Program-made: the position numbers and the translations under genes
In this document: positions 8,480 through 16,473 of the stretch, one piece after another
How the letters are laid out: each line of letters opens with the position of its first letter
Position numbering within the stretch: the first letter of the stretch is position 1
Notes under the pieces: model-generated
What the model saw: only the letters and a program-made list of their open reading frames with translations
Database searches by the model: none
What the model was told of the DNA's origin: nothing
NCBI GenBank assembly: GCA_030706665.1
Contig: JAUZOB010000026.1
Coordinates: 1 to 17,974, forward strand
Direction: 5' to 3'
Length of the DNA stretch: 17,974 nucleotides
Origin: Bacteroidota bacterium
Lineage (GTDB): Bacteria; Bacteroidota; Bacteroidia; Bacteroidales; Prolixibacteraceae

Positions 8480-8740
8480 TCGCTTAAGATAATAAGTTGC
8501 TCGTAAAAACGGGATTGTTAGAATAATTCTCTCTGTAAATTGATACAAGATCACTTGTCTTTTTGAGCAGCCTCTATTTAAAAATGATAAAATTCTATTA
8601 AAGAAATATCTTCCTTTAATAAAGCTTCCATAAGTAAACGCTACATGATACTTTCTATTATAATACAAATATCAGAGCGCTACTAAGATCGAATTAATTC
8701 ACTGAGTTGAATCTATTCCGATAAAATACAACCTCTATAT

Positions 8741-10588
8741 TTAGATCTTCAATCTTTTCAGAAAATCCTTCAAATCTACCCCTAATACAAACTTCTCGTT
8801 AACTTCGACATTTTGAGAACGGGCCGGAGCATATATATCATTAATAATCGGCTGATATTTGGTCTTTAAATAATTACGTTTCAATTTGAGGGTTGGAGAA
8901 AGTTCCCCGGTACCGGGAGTCCATTCTTCGCAAACCAACCTAAACCGTTTTATTTCCTCAACTTGTCCCAGTGTCTTATTAATCTCATTTATTTCCTTCT
9001 GATAAACAGTTAAGACTTCAGGGATCTGAATCAATTCGACATTATTTGAAAAGTGTACTTTTCGTTTAGAACACCAATCATGCAAATAGTCAAAGTTTGG
9101 AGAGATCAAAGCACTTGCAAACTTTTCATTCTCTCCGACCACCATGGCCTGTTCGATGAAAAAGGACTCTTTAAACTTATTCTCAATCATCTGAGGAGCA
9201 ATATATTTTCCTCCGGACAATTTAAACATCTCCTTTTTTCGATCAGTGATCTTCAAATATATCCCCTCTTCAAGACAACCAACATCGCCGGTATGGAACC
9301 ATCCGTCTGAATCAATAACTTCTTTAGTCAGTTCAGGTTGCTTGTAATAGCCAAGCATATTACATGGTCCTTTACAAAGGATCTCCCCATCTTCAGCGAT
9401 TTTAACCTCCACTCCTTTTAGAATTGGACCAACTGTTCCATATCTCACTTGACGTTGTGCCGGATTATTTACAGCAATCACCGGAGAAGTTTCTGACAGT
9501 CCATACCCTTCCAGTGCCAACACACCAGCAACTCCAAGAACCTTTGAAATTCGGGTTTGCAATGCCGCACCACCGGAAACAATAATTTTCACATTCCCTC
9601 CAAGTGCATCACGCCATTTACAATAAACCAGTTTATCCGCAATCTTTCTTCGAAGATTATAAAAGACATCATATCTTTTACCATATTCATAGCGATCGCC
9701 TAATCTCACAGCCCAAAAGAAGATTGCACGTTTTAAAGGAGGAAGCTGTTTCCCTTTACTAATCAGACCATCATAAATCCGTTCCAGTAAACGAGGAACA
9801 GTATTAAACATATCCGGCTTAACCTCCTGAAGAGTTTGAACAATTGCGCCAAGATTCCCGATATAATAGATTCCCATCCCTTTAACCTGGAAATGGTAAT
9901 TCATACTTCGTTCGTAAATATGACATAAAGGAAGAAAACTGATTACTTTATGAGCAGGCCCAAGATCATGACAATAAGCATGCTGAATAAAATTTTCAAT
10001 CAGATTTCGATGAGAAAGCATCACTCCTTTCGGCACTCCTGTAGTTCCCGATGTGTAGATCATAGTCACCATATCGTCGGCATGAATCCCATCCTTGATA
10101 GATTGAAGCCGATTCTGAAGCAAATGCTCATTTTTAGATCCTGTATCAACCAACTCATCCCAACTGCGCACATTTTCAACAGAGGTAAAAGAATAGAGGT
10201 TAATTATCCCCAATTCTTCAATGACAGGTTTTATCTTTTTATAAAGCTTACGATCTGAAATAAAGACAGCTTTAACTTCTGCATGTCTGAAAATATACAA
10301 ATATTCTTCTTCACTAATTGTAGGATAAATCGGAAGATGCACCATTCCACTCATAGAAAGTGCCATATCGACAAAATTCCATTCCGGACAATTAACTGAT
10401 ACCGTTGCGATAATGTCTCCCGGAACAAAGCCTTCTGCAAGCAATCCGTAAGCCAGAAGATGTGAATATTTTATGTATTGCTGTGTACTGTATAAAATCC
10501 ACTTATTATCTCGTTTCCCGGCAAGAGCATCTTCTCTGGGAAAATTTTTATAGTGTTCCAGTAATTCGAATGTGCGTGTAAGTTCCAT
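8741..10588 (-). CDS. Long-chain fatty acid-CoA ligase (AMP-forming), paralogue 1
   Basis: An ANL-superfamily enzyme that activates fatty acids to acyl-AMP and then acyl-CoA, probably at the inner face of the membrane. The 615 residues show the full motif set: P-loop YTSGTTGVPKG (178-188), LPLCHIYER (219-227), the A5 core GYGLSETSP (361-369), FHTGD (431-435), the hinge TDRKKE (448-453), and the adenylation lysine in SGGKYIAPQ (Lys461). The approximately 600-residue length with GGAALQ and GGKYIAPQ is that of FadD-like long-chain or very-long-chain synthetases rather than acetyl-CoA synthetase. It starts 31 bases after the stop of a close paralogue and is probably translated from the same mRNA. 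No separate promoter is visible in the gap. Confidence 0.92.
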   Translation of the reverse strand: MELTRTFELLEHYKNFPREDALAGKRDNKWILYSTQQYIKYSHLLAYGLLAEGFVPGDIIATVSVNCPEWNFVDMALSMSGMVHLPIYPTISEEEYLYIFRHAEVKAVFISDRKLYKKIKPVIEELGIINLYSFTSVENVRSWDELVDTGSKNEHLLQNRLQSIKDGIHADDMVTMIYTSGTTGVPKGVMLSHRNLIENFIQHAYCHDLGPAHKVISFLPLCHIYERSMNYHFQVKGMGIYYIGNLGAIVQTLQEVKPDMFNTVPRLLERIYDGLISKGKQLPPLKRAIFFWAVRLGDRYEYGKRYDVFYNLRRKIADKLVYCKWRDALGGNVKIIVSGGAALQTRISKVLGVAGVLALEGYGLSETSPVIAVNNPAQRQVRYGTVGPILKGVEVKIAEDGEILCKGPCNMLGYYKQPELTKEVIDSDGWFHTGDVGCLEEGIYLKITDRKKEMFKLSGGKYIAPQMIENKFKESFFIEQAMVVGENEKFASALISPNFDYLHDWCSKRKVHFSNNVELIQIPEVLTVYQKEINEINKTLGQVEEIKRFRLVCEEWTPGTGELSPTLKLKRNYLKTKYQPIINDIYAPARSQNVEVNEKFVLGVDLKDFLKRLKI

Positions 10589-10619
10589 TAATGATCTACT
10601 TTCGTATCAATCTTCTTTG

Positions 10620-12440
10620 TTATATTTTAATAGATGAAGGATAAACCGTGTCTTCCGAAGAATCAAACGAATGACCATACATCTCTTCTAACAATGAACG
10701 ATACTTCACCAGAACAACATCTCTTTTCAATTTTAATGATGCTGAAAGTTCTCCAGACACAGGAGACCATTCATCAACTACGAGCTTGAATTTCTTTATT
10801 TGTTCATGAGGATTCATATTCTCATTGATCTTTTTTATTTCCTGTTGAATACGGGCATTTAGAGCAGGCAAAGAAATGAGTTCCTGATTATCCCGATATC
10901 TCAACTTGTGCTTACTGGCCCAAAAATGTAAATAATTAAAATTCGGACAGATGAAAGCCGCAGCATGCTTTTCATTTTCTCCTACAACCATCACTTGCTC
11001 TATAAAATCTGAGGCTTTCAGACGATTCTCTATAATCTGAGGAGCAATGTATTTACCGGAAGAGAGCTTAAATATCGACTTTTTTCGATCTGTAAGTTTC
11101 AGGAATATTTTATCTTCAACCACACCGATATCTCCGGTATGAAACCATCCGTCTGAATCAATCACATGAGCTGTATATTCCGGATCTTTATAATAGCCAA
11201 GCATTACATTAGGCCCCTTACACAAGATCTCTCCATCATCAGAAATACGAACCTCAACATTTTCAAGAATACGACCTACTGTTCCAAGCTTAAAGTCATC
11301 AACATGATAACCATTTACTGCAATAACAGGAGAAGTCTCAGATAAGCCATAACCTTCCTGAATCGGCATCCCTGCAGCCCAGAAAATTCTTACCAGACGT
11401 TCCTGAAGAGCAGCTCCCCCCGAAATAATCATTTTCACATTACCTCCGAATGCCTGACGCCAATGTTTAAAAACAAGCAGATCTGCCACTTTATGCTTAA
11501 ACCTGTACCATCTCCCCATATCCTTGAATGGTTCATATTCCAGTCCAAGATTTACCGCCCAAAAAAAGACCTTTTTCTTTAAAAAGAACAGATCTTTCCC
11601 TTTTGTTACTATCTGCGCAAACATATTTTCCAGGAAACGAGGCACAGCAGTAAATCCATCGGCCTGGATTTCATTCAGATTATTCACAATTGTCCCCATA
11701 TTCTGTGCATAATAGACAGAGATTCCAAGATACTGGTAGTGATAGTTTATCATGCGTTCGTATACATGACAAAGCGGAAGGAAACTCAACACTTTATGCA
11801 TATGATTGAGCGAATCACAAAAAACTGATGCTTTCACATTACTAATCAGGTTTGCATGCGAAAGCATAACTCCTTTCGGAGAACCAGTAGTCCCTGAGGT
11901 ATAAACTATAGTAGCCAGATCATCTGGTTTAATATTATTTTTAATCTCTTCGAGTTTATCCCCTAAATCCGGATTATTTTTCCCCGCTTCAAGTATTTCT
12001 CTAAAGCAGGTTAAATTTTCCACTTCATCAATACAAAAAACTTTAATGCATCGACAACACGGGAATGAAGATTTGATTCGATTATACAGGGATTTGTCTC
12101 CGACAATAACAGCCACTGCATCAGAATGTGCAATCTGAAATTCATATTCAGTTGCAGAAAGGTTAGGGTACAAAGGCACATGTACCACTCCTGCCTGCAT
12201 CATCCCTAAGTCCATGATATTCCACTCTGGCCTGCTCGTGCAAACCGAAACAATTTTATCTCCAGACTTAAACCCAAGCGCTAACAATCCGGTTGAGAAA
12301 TCCCGAACTGCTTTTACATATTCATTCGTGCTATAGGTAGTCCACTTCCCATTCGATTTACCAGCAAGAAATATGTCTTTGGGATATTTTTCTTCTATGT
12401 AGGGGAGTAAATCAAAAAGACGTTCAATCTTAGTACTCAT
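10620..12440 (-). CDS. Long-chain fatty acid-CoA ligase (AMP-forming), paralogue 2
   Basis: The first gene of a tandem pair; 606 residues and collinear with its neighbour along the whole length. Motifs are YTSGTTGSPKG (180-190), LPLCHVYER (221-229), GYGLSETSP (363-371), FHTGD (433-437), TDRKKS (450-455), and SGKYIAPQ with adenylation Lys463. The pair differs most in the N-terminal 170 residues and around 275-320, where the acyl-binding tunnel is expected in this family, which suggests different chain-length preferences. That last point is inference. A Cys-rich patch (CCRC, 128-131) is specific to this copy. A Bacteroidota -7 box lies 42-49 bases upstream of the ATG. Confidence 0.92.
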   Translation of the reverse strand: MSTKIERLFDLLPYIEEKYPKDIFLAGKSNGKWTTYSTNEYVKAVRDFSTGLLALGFKSGDKIVSVCTSRPEWNIMDLGMMQAGVVHVPLYPNLSATEYEFQIAHSDAVAVIVGDKSLYNRIKSSFPCCRCIKVFCIDEVENLTCFREILEAGKNNPDLGDKLEEIKNNIKPDDLATIVYTSGTTGSPKGVMLSHANLISNVKASVFCDSLNHMHKVLSFLPLCHVYERMINYHYQYLGISVYYAQNMGTIVNNLNEIQADGFTAVPRFLENMFAQIVTKGKDLFFLKKKVFFWAVNLGLEYEPFKDMGRWYRFKHKVADLLVFKHWRQAFGGNVKMIISGGAALQERLVRIFWAAGMPIQEGYGLSETSPVIAVNGYHVDDFKLGTVGRILENVEVRISDDGEILCKGPNVMLGYYKDPEYTAHVIDSDGWFHTGDIGVVEDKIFLKLTDRKKSIFKLSSGKYIAPQIIENRLKASDFIEQVMVVGENEKHAAAFICPNFNYLHFWASKHKLRYRDNQELISLPALNARIQQEIKKINENMNPHEQIKKFKLVVDEWSPVSGELSASLKLKRDVVLVKYRSLLEEMYGHSFDSSEDTVYPSSIKI

Positions 12441-12481
12441 AATCAGACTTAAACTTTCGATGCAATTCTCTCATAATTCGA

Positions 12482-12489
12482 CAAATATA
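12482..12489 (-). promoter_or_regulatory. -7 box for the acyl-CoA ligase pair
   Basis: On the minus strand TATATTTG matches TAnnTTTG exactly. Its 3' end lies 41 bases before the start codon at 12440, so transcription would begin near 12475. No good TTTG is found at the -33 position. The remainder of the 12441-12660 gap is AT-rich with no gene, and no convincing terminator was seen after the ccsA part. Confidence 0.5.
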
Positions 12490-12660
12490 ACTAAAGAGCA
12501 ATATAGTGGATTCACATAGAAACTCTTTTTAATACTTTTTTTGCAAAATATTAAATTACAATCATTTAAATTAATGATCCACTATTCCTTTAAATTATAA
12601 CATTATCCCGGAGGTGAAAGAATAGCAAAAAGCAAATTCTTCTTAGACAAGACTCTGAAT

Positions 12661-13542
12661 TCAGTCATTTCCTAAGCCTCGCCGTTCTTTAATGAAAGCC
12701 AGACATATAACCAAAGAAATGAAGACTATACCACCCCAGAATGCTATCGGAATATGAAAGTTTTCTAAACTGGCAGATGAATGCATCTCTGCAAAAAAGT
12801 AATTAACCCCGAAGGAAGGCATTAACACACAAGAAAAGCTCAACAAGGATGCAAGATTAAAAATAAAGATACTTTTCAATGCCGGAATTAATCTCATATG
12901 CGAAACAAAGGCAAGAATCATTATAGATATCAGCATCCATGTTTCTTTAGGATTCCATCCCCAATATCGGCCCATGCTTTCATTTGCCCATATCGCACCC
13001 AAAAAAGTCCCGATAGTTAGCGTATATAATCCAAGAATTAACAACAATTCACTGATGATAGTCTGTTGCCCTGTCAATTCCATAATCCATTCGTTATTTT
13101 TCTTATTCCGTAAAACCAAAAAGCAAAGATTCATCAGGCCAATGGAAGCGCTAAGTCCGATAAATCCATAGCTGGCAGTAATGATTGCAACATGAAAAGT
13201 CAACCAGTATGATTGCAAGACAGGCACCAAATTGGTAATCTCCGGATTCATCCAGCTAAGATGCGCGACCATTAAGGATAACCCGGCCATCATACCGGCG
13301 ACTCCCAAAACAATAGTACTGCGTCGTACAAATACCAATCCGGCCAACATTGACACCCAAGCTACATAAATCATTGATTCATATCCGTTATTGCAGGGAG
13401 CATGTCCGGAGATGTACCAACGCAATGCCAGTCCTATGGTATGAAGTATAAACCCTCCGAAAAGTAGAGATGTCAAAACTTTCCCAATCAATGGATTCAA
13501 TATTTTTCCCCGAAACAGATTTATAAATATCAGCAATACCAA
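12661..13542 (-). CDS. ccsA: CcsA part of the System II cytochrome c synthetase (WWD-domain heme handling)
   Basis: An integral membrane protein that presents heme for attachment to apocytochrome c outside the membrane. In the 293-residue stretch counted from a TTG codon I see FILHTIGLALRWY (31-43), external heme-ligand histidines in SYWLTFHV (His117) and AEMHSSA (His254), the WWD region WANESMGRYWGWNPKETW (185-202), and a membrane His215 in SHMRL. Two WWD positions differ from the usual WGxxWxWD: Met190 for Trp and Asn197 for Asp. The TTG is only a nominal start. Coding similarity continues 21 codons further up, to a TAG at 13606-13608, and includes most of the first helix (FLFPTYILLGFVLVLLIF). 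No ATG or GTG exists there, and the next ATG (codon 57) would remove conserved sequence. It is in the same frame as the CcsB part and was probably once fused to it. Confidence 0.8.
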   Translation of the reverse strand: MVLLIFINLFRGKILNPLIGKVLTSLLFGGFILHTIGLALRWYISGHAPCNNGYESMIYVAWVSMLAGLVFVRRSTIVLGVAGMMAGLSLMVAHLSWMNPEITNLVPVLQSYWLTFHVAIITASYGFIGLSASIGLMNLCFLVLRNKKNNEWIMELTGQQTIISELLLILGLYTLTIGTFLGAIWANESMGRYWGWNPKETWMLISIMILAFVSHMRLIPALKSIFIFNLASLLSFSCVLMPSFGVNYFFAEMHSSASLENFHIPIAFWGGIVFISLVICLAFIKERRGLGND

Positions 13543-13605
13543 AACAAATCCTAATAAGATATAAGTCGGGAATAAGAATTTAAAAATTCCCAGTTGATTA
13601 TAAAC

Positions 13606-13608
13606 CTA
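13606..13608 (-). other. In-frame TAG codon dividing the ccsB and ccsA parts
   Basis: The codon series around it on the minus strand is AAT GCT GAA TAG GTT TAT AAT CAA. Reading frame and protein character continue on both sides: soluble linker before, linker and then membrane helix after. If TAG were read as an amino acid, the product would be a 1003-residue CcsBA protein. TAG also terminates the DUF4831 gene and the sensor kinase in this window. Confidence 0.9.
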
Positions 13609-15672
13609 TTCAGCATTCAGATGCGAGTCAGAAGGAAGCTCCCCGTATTTTCTTTGAAATGTAGAAATCTCATCGAGTAAAGTCAATGCATTCTGATTAT
13701 CTCCCTCATTTGCTGCAATCAGAAATCGGACGAAAACTCCCATCATCTTGTGATATTCCGAAGCCTTTTGATTATTGGGAAGCTTTCCGGGACACAACCA
13801 TGTATTATTATTCTCTTCAGCTGGAAAAATCTGAAACAATGATCCGTTAAAGATCATATTGGCCACACTGACCTTTTCATCCAGTGTTATAATATCCTTA
13901 TCATACAGAGTTCGCAGTGCAGGATCTTTAGAATGTGCTTCCCGAACAGCCTCGGCAAGCACATACTCTCCTTTTTCGTTAAACAAGGCGGAATAAGAAA
14001 CATATGGAGCGGAAACTCCTAAGCCAACGGCAAGCTCTCTATCTATTTTCAGAAGATTCTCTTTTTGCCAAACACCAGGATTAATCATCATGGAAAGGAC
14101 AACCTGATCGGCACTCAGTCCCTGATAACTTTCACTTCGGGCAAGTTTCGACAAAAGCTCCCTACTCAAGGTAGAAACCGGCTTAGCTCGTCCATCATTT
14201 CCCTGCACCCATAATCGTCCGAACTGCTTTGCCAACTTCGAATTTACTTCCGGCAAATCTGAAGCAAAAGAATGATTTACTCCAACAAAAAGGAACACTA
14301 TGACAACAAAGGTCTTTGAAGTAAAACTATTCATCCGTTTAAAAAGTTTCCTAAAATACCCATAAGGACTAACCAATGCTCCTACAATTCCGATAAACAG
14401 TAAGAAATATCCCAGATAAGTTAATAAGACTCCGACACCATCCCGATTAACAGACAGAACACTCCCCTTTTCATCTTCATCAGAAGAAGATTGACAAAAG
14501 CGATACCCCTCGTATTTCAATGCATTATTCATGAAAACAGAAGAAGATTTCAACAACCTATCCTGGGAGTCAATCAGACGAATATCACTGATGTAAGATG
14601 ATGGGCTCTGAGAACCGGCATAACGTTGCACTCTAAAATCATTTAACTGCACTCTAAACGGAAGAGGAATCTTCTTTTTCCCAAACCACATTCTCACCTC
14701 AGAGTTTCCAATCTTTACCTTCTGTCCATTCGCAGGAATCTTAACCTCCGACTTATATCTCCCCATTGAAACCTCTACCACAATCACTTTTTGTCCATCA
14801 CCAGAGACTTCACTCGGGATATAATCAATTTTTCCATTACGAATAAGTGATTTTATCAGAAATGGGGTATTACCAGAAGAATAGAGTAACCGAGGATTTG
14901 CGACAATTGTCTGAAGAGGAGCAAAACGATCATGCTGCAGGGTAACCATATTTAATGCATGCAAAGTATCCGGAGCCGTTAATAATATATTGTCTCCACT
15001 TGTTGTTATAACAACAGGAGGTAATTCTTGTGCTTGTGAATCGGGGACATAATGGTGATTTGTGTCAGGATGACAAACAACATTCTTCATCCCTTTTTGA
15101 GTTCCGACAATTAATTCAAGGAATGAAGAACCTGCTGAATCAGGAACAATTGTCTGTACCGCATCAGACATAAAGTCCAAACTTTTGATTCTGACATCCC
15201 CATTGGGAGAATGAAAAGTAAAGTTTATCTGTCTGGGTGCATACGGAGAAAGATAAAATTCCTTTTCTTTTATCTGCTTAGATCCCGAAGAGTTGAGTTC
15301 TGCCCCAAAATACGTTTTATCAGAAAGGACAAAATCAGTCGTTTCCGATTCCCGTATGTGCAAAGTCCCGTTAATTCCGAAATAACGTGTAATGGCAGCT
15401 CCGACAATAATTATTAAGAATGCAATGTGTATCAGTCCAAGTGGAAGTTTCTCTTTTGAAAAAAGACGATCGCGTAAAATATTTGAAATCAGATTTATTG
15501 CAAATAAAATGAATAAGAATTCAAACCAATGAGCATCATAAATGTAGTAATGTGCCGTAGGAGTTCCAAAACTGCTTTCCACAAAAGTTGCAATTGCCAT
15601 AGACACTGCAAGCAATATCAATACGGCTCCCATGGCTTTAAGTGAGAGAAAAAGTCCAATAATTTTTTTCAT
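13606..15672 (-). CDS. ccsB: CcsB/ResB part of the System II cytochrome c synthetase, with long C-terminal periplasmic region
   Basis: The membrane partner of CcsA in cytochrome c maturation. I choose the ATG at 15672 (688 residues, MKKIIGLFL). A TTG seven codons upstream is possible, but a promoter-like -7 box overlaps it. Helices lie at about 12-31, 48-65 and 78-98, with the conserved membrane His82 in GLIHIAF. A beta-rich periplasmic domain follows (about 100-410), then a fourth helix (412-434). A further hydrophobic segment at 453-470, ending HSFA, is followed by a periplasmic stretch of about 220 residues up to the TAG stop. That last stretch (for example GRAKPVSTL near 494-502, and FQRKYGELPSD near the end) is what joins CcsB to CcsA in the large fused proteins of Bacteroidota. 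Ordinary stand-alone ResB proteins are about 400-450 residues. Confidence 0.85.
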   Translation of the reverse strand: MKKIIGLFLSLKAMGAVLILLAVSMAIATFVESSFGTPTAHYYIYDAHWFEFLFILFAINLISNILRDRLFSKEKLPLGLIHIAFLIIIVGAAITRYFGINGTLHIRESETTDFVLSDKTYFGAELNSSGSKQIKEKEFYLSPYAPRQINFTFHSPNGDVRIKSLDFMSDAVQTIVPDSAGSSFLELIVGTQKGMKNVVCHPDTNHHYVPDSQAQELPPVVITTSGDNILLTAPDTLHALNMVTLQHDRFAPLQTIVANPRLLYSSGNTPFLIKSLIRNGKIDYIPSEVSGDGQKVIVVEVSMGRYKSEVKIPANGQKVKIGNSEVRMWFGKKKIPLPFRVQLNDFRVQRYAGSQSPSSYISDIRLIDSQDRLLKSSSVFMNNALKYEGYRFCQSSSDEDEKGSVLSVNRDGVGVLLTYLGYFLLFIGIVGALVSPYGYFRKLFKRMNSFTSKTFVVIVFLFVGVNHSFASDLPEVNSKLAKQFGRLWVQGNDGRAKPVSTLSRELLSKLARSESYQGLSADQVVLSMMINPGVWQKENLLKIDRELAVGLGVSAPYVSYSALFNEKGEYVLAEAVREAHSKDPALRTLYDKDIITLDEKVSVANMIFNGSLFQIFPAEENNNTWLCPGKLPNNQKASEYHKMMGVFVRFLIAANEGDNQNALTLLDEISTFQRKYGELPSDSHLNAE

Positions 15673-15690
15673 AAAGAATGATTTACCTGT

Positions 15691-15722
15691 CAAATTAACT
15701 AAAACAATAACAAGCAGGCAAA
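15691..15722 (-). promoter_or_regulatory. Candidate promoter of the ccsB-ccsA locus
   Basis: On the minus strand TTTG (15719-15722) is followed after 20 bases by TTAATTTG (15691-15698), which matches TAnnTTTG in seven of eight positions. The ATG at 15672 would lie about 12 bases after the likely start site. The 66-base gap to the response regulator stop shows no terminator, so some read-through from the two-component operon is also possible. Confidence 0.42.
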
Positions 15723-15759
15723 TGTCTCATTCATAAACATCCAACGTCTGTAGTAACGG

Positions 15760-16473
15760 TTATAGAAAATTTTTATCCAGGAACTCTTGAAATTTAGACT
15801 TATATTGATCACTCACAGGAATATATTTATTCCCAAAGACAATGCGAAAACGTTCAATTGTCTGGATCTGATTCAAATTAACAATAAATGACCGATGAAC
15901 CCGCATAAACATCGAGGCAGGGAGTTTAGATTCGACTGCTTTCATCGAACTAAGAGACAGAACCGGTTTATTCTCATTCCGCAGATAAACCTTGATGTAA
16001 TCCTTCAAACCCTCAATATATAAAATATCATCAAAGTTAATTCTGATAATCTTGTATTCCGATTTAAGGAATAGGAACTGACTATTGACCTCAACTTCCG
16101 GCAACTTCGCATTTCTTTCAAGATCAAATAACCGTTGAGCTTTCTGGGCAGCAATAATAAATTCATCATACCCAAAAGGTTTAAGAAGATAATCAACCGC
16201 ATCAAGCTTAAATCCCTCAATCGCATATTTTTCATAGGAAGTCGTAAATACGATGCGGGGGCCGGGCGACAAAGAACGTGCAAATGCCGTACCTGTAAGA
16301 TCAGGCATTTGAATATCAAGGAAAATAAGATCGACCGGTTCATTCTCCATGAATTCCATTGCACTCAAAGGATTATCAAAACTTCCCAGAAACTCCAGGA
16401 AAGGAGTCTTTTTTATATATCCGGTTACTAACTGTAAAGCGAGTGGCTCATCATCTATGGCTATTGTTCGCAT
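15760..16473 (-). CDS. LytTR-family response regulator
   Basis: A transcription regulator with an N-terminal receiver domain (1-118) and a C-terminal LytTR DNA-binding domain (about 133-235). Receiver residues are complete: the acidic pair Asp7-Asp8, phospho-acceptor Asp53 in FLDIQMPD, Thr77 and Lys98 in LLKPF. LytTR signatures are ILYIEGLKDYIKVYL (150-164), the MFMRVHRSFIVNL block (188-200), and a conserved ending near IPVSDQYK (218-225). The 237 residues fit the family. Its start overlaps the kinase stop by 13 bases, which implies translational coupling and one regulatory pair. Such pairs in Bacteroidota often sit beside the genes they control. Here the candidates are the broken ABC permease upstream and the ccsB-ccsA locus downstream, but no binding site was identified. 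Confidence 0.93.
   Translation of the reverse strand: MRTIAIDDEPLALQLVTGYIKKTPFLEFLGSFDNPLSAMEFMENEPVDLIFLDIQMPDLTGTAFARSLSPGPRIVFTTSYEKYAIEGFKLDAVDYLLKPFGYDEFIIAAQKAQRLFDLERNAKLPEVEVNSQFLFLKSEYKIIRINFDDILYIEGLKDYIKVYLRNENKPVLSLSSMKAVESKLPASMFMRVHRSFIVNLNQIQTIERFRIVFGNKYIPVSDQYKSKFQEFLDKNFL

Noticed and set aside
8378..8668. Minus-strand open frame of 96 codons between the POT and acyl-CoA ligase genes
   Set aside because: It starts at TTG and runs straight through the 41-base palindrome and the POT terminator hairpin. The amino-acid make-up looks like translated AT-rich spacer.
12503..12585. 9-bp inverted repeat ATAGTGGAT / ATCCACTAT upstream of the acyl-CoA ligase pair
   Set aside because: The arms are short and separated by 65 AT-rich bases. 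This is not enough to call an operator or terminator.
13606..13608. TAG reassigned to an amino acid genome-wide (alternative genetic code)
   Set aside because: TAG is the natural stop of the DUF4831 gene (3603-3605) and of the sensor kinase (16461-16463), both at sensible family ends.
15673..15693. Seven-codon N-terminal extension of CcsB from a TTG start
   Set aside because: The downstream ATG begins directly with the Lys-Lys plus hydrophobic start typical of CcsB, and a promoter-like -7 box overlaps the TTG.
16005..16364. 119-codon minus-strand frame inside the response regulator
   Set aside because: It lies entirely within the well-supported LytTR regulator in a shifted frame and has no family features.
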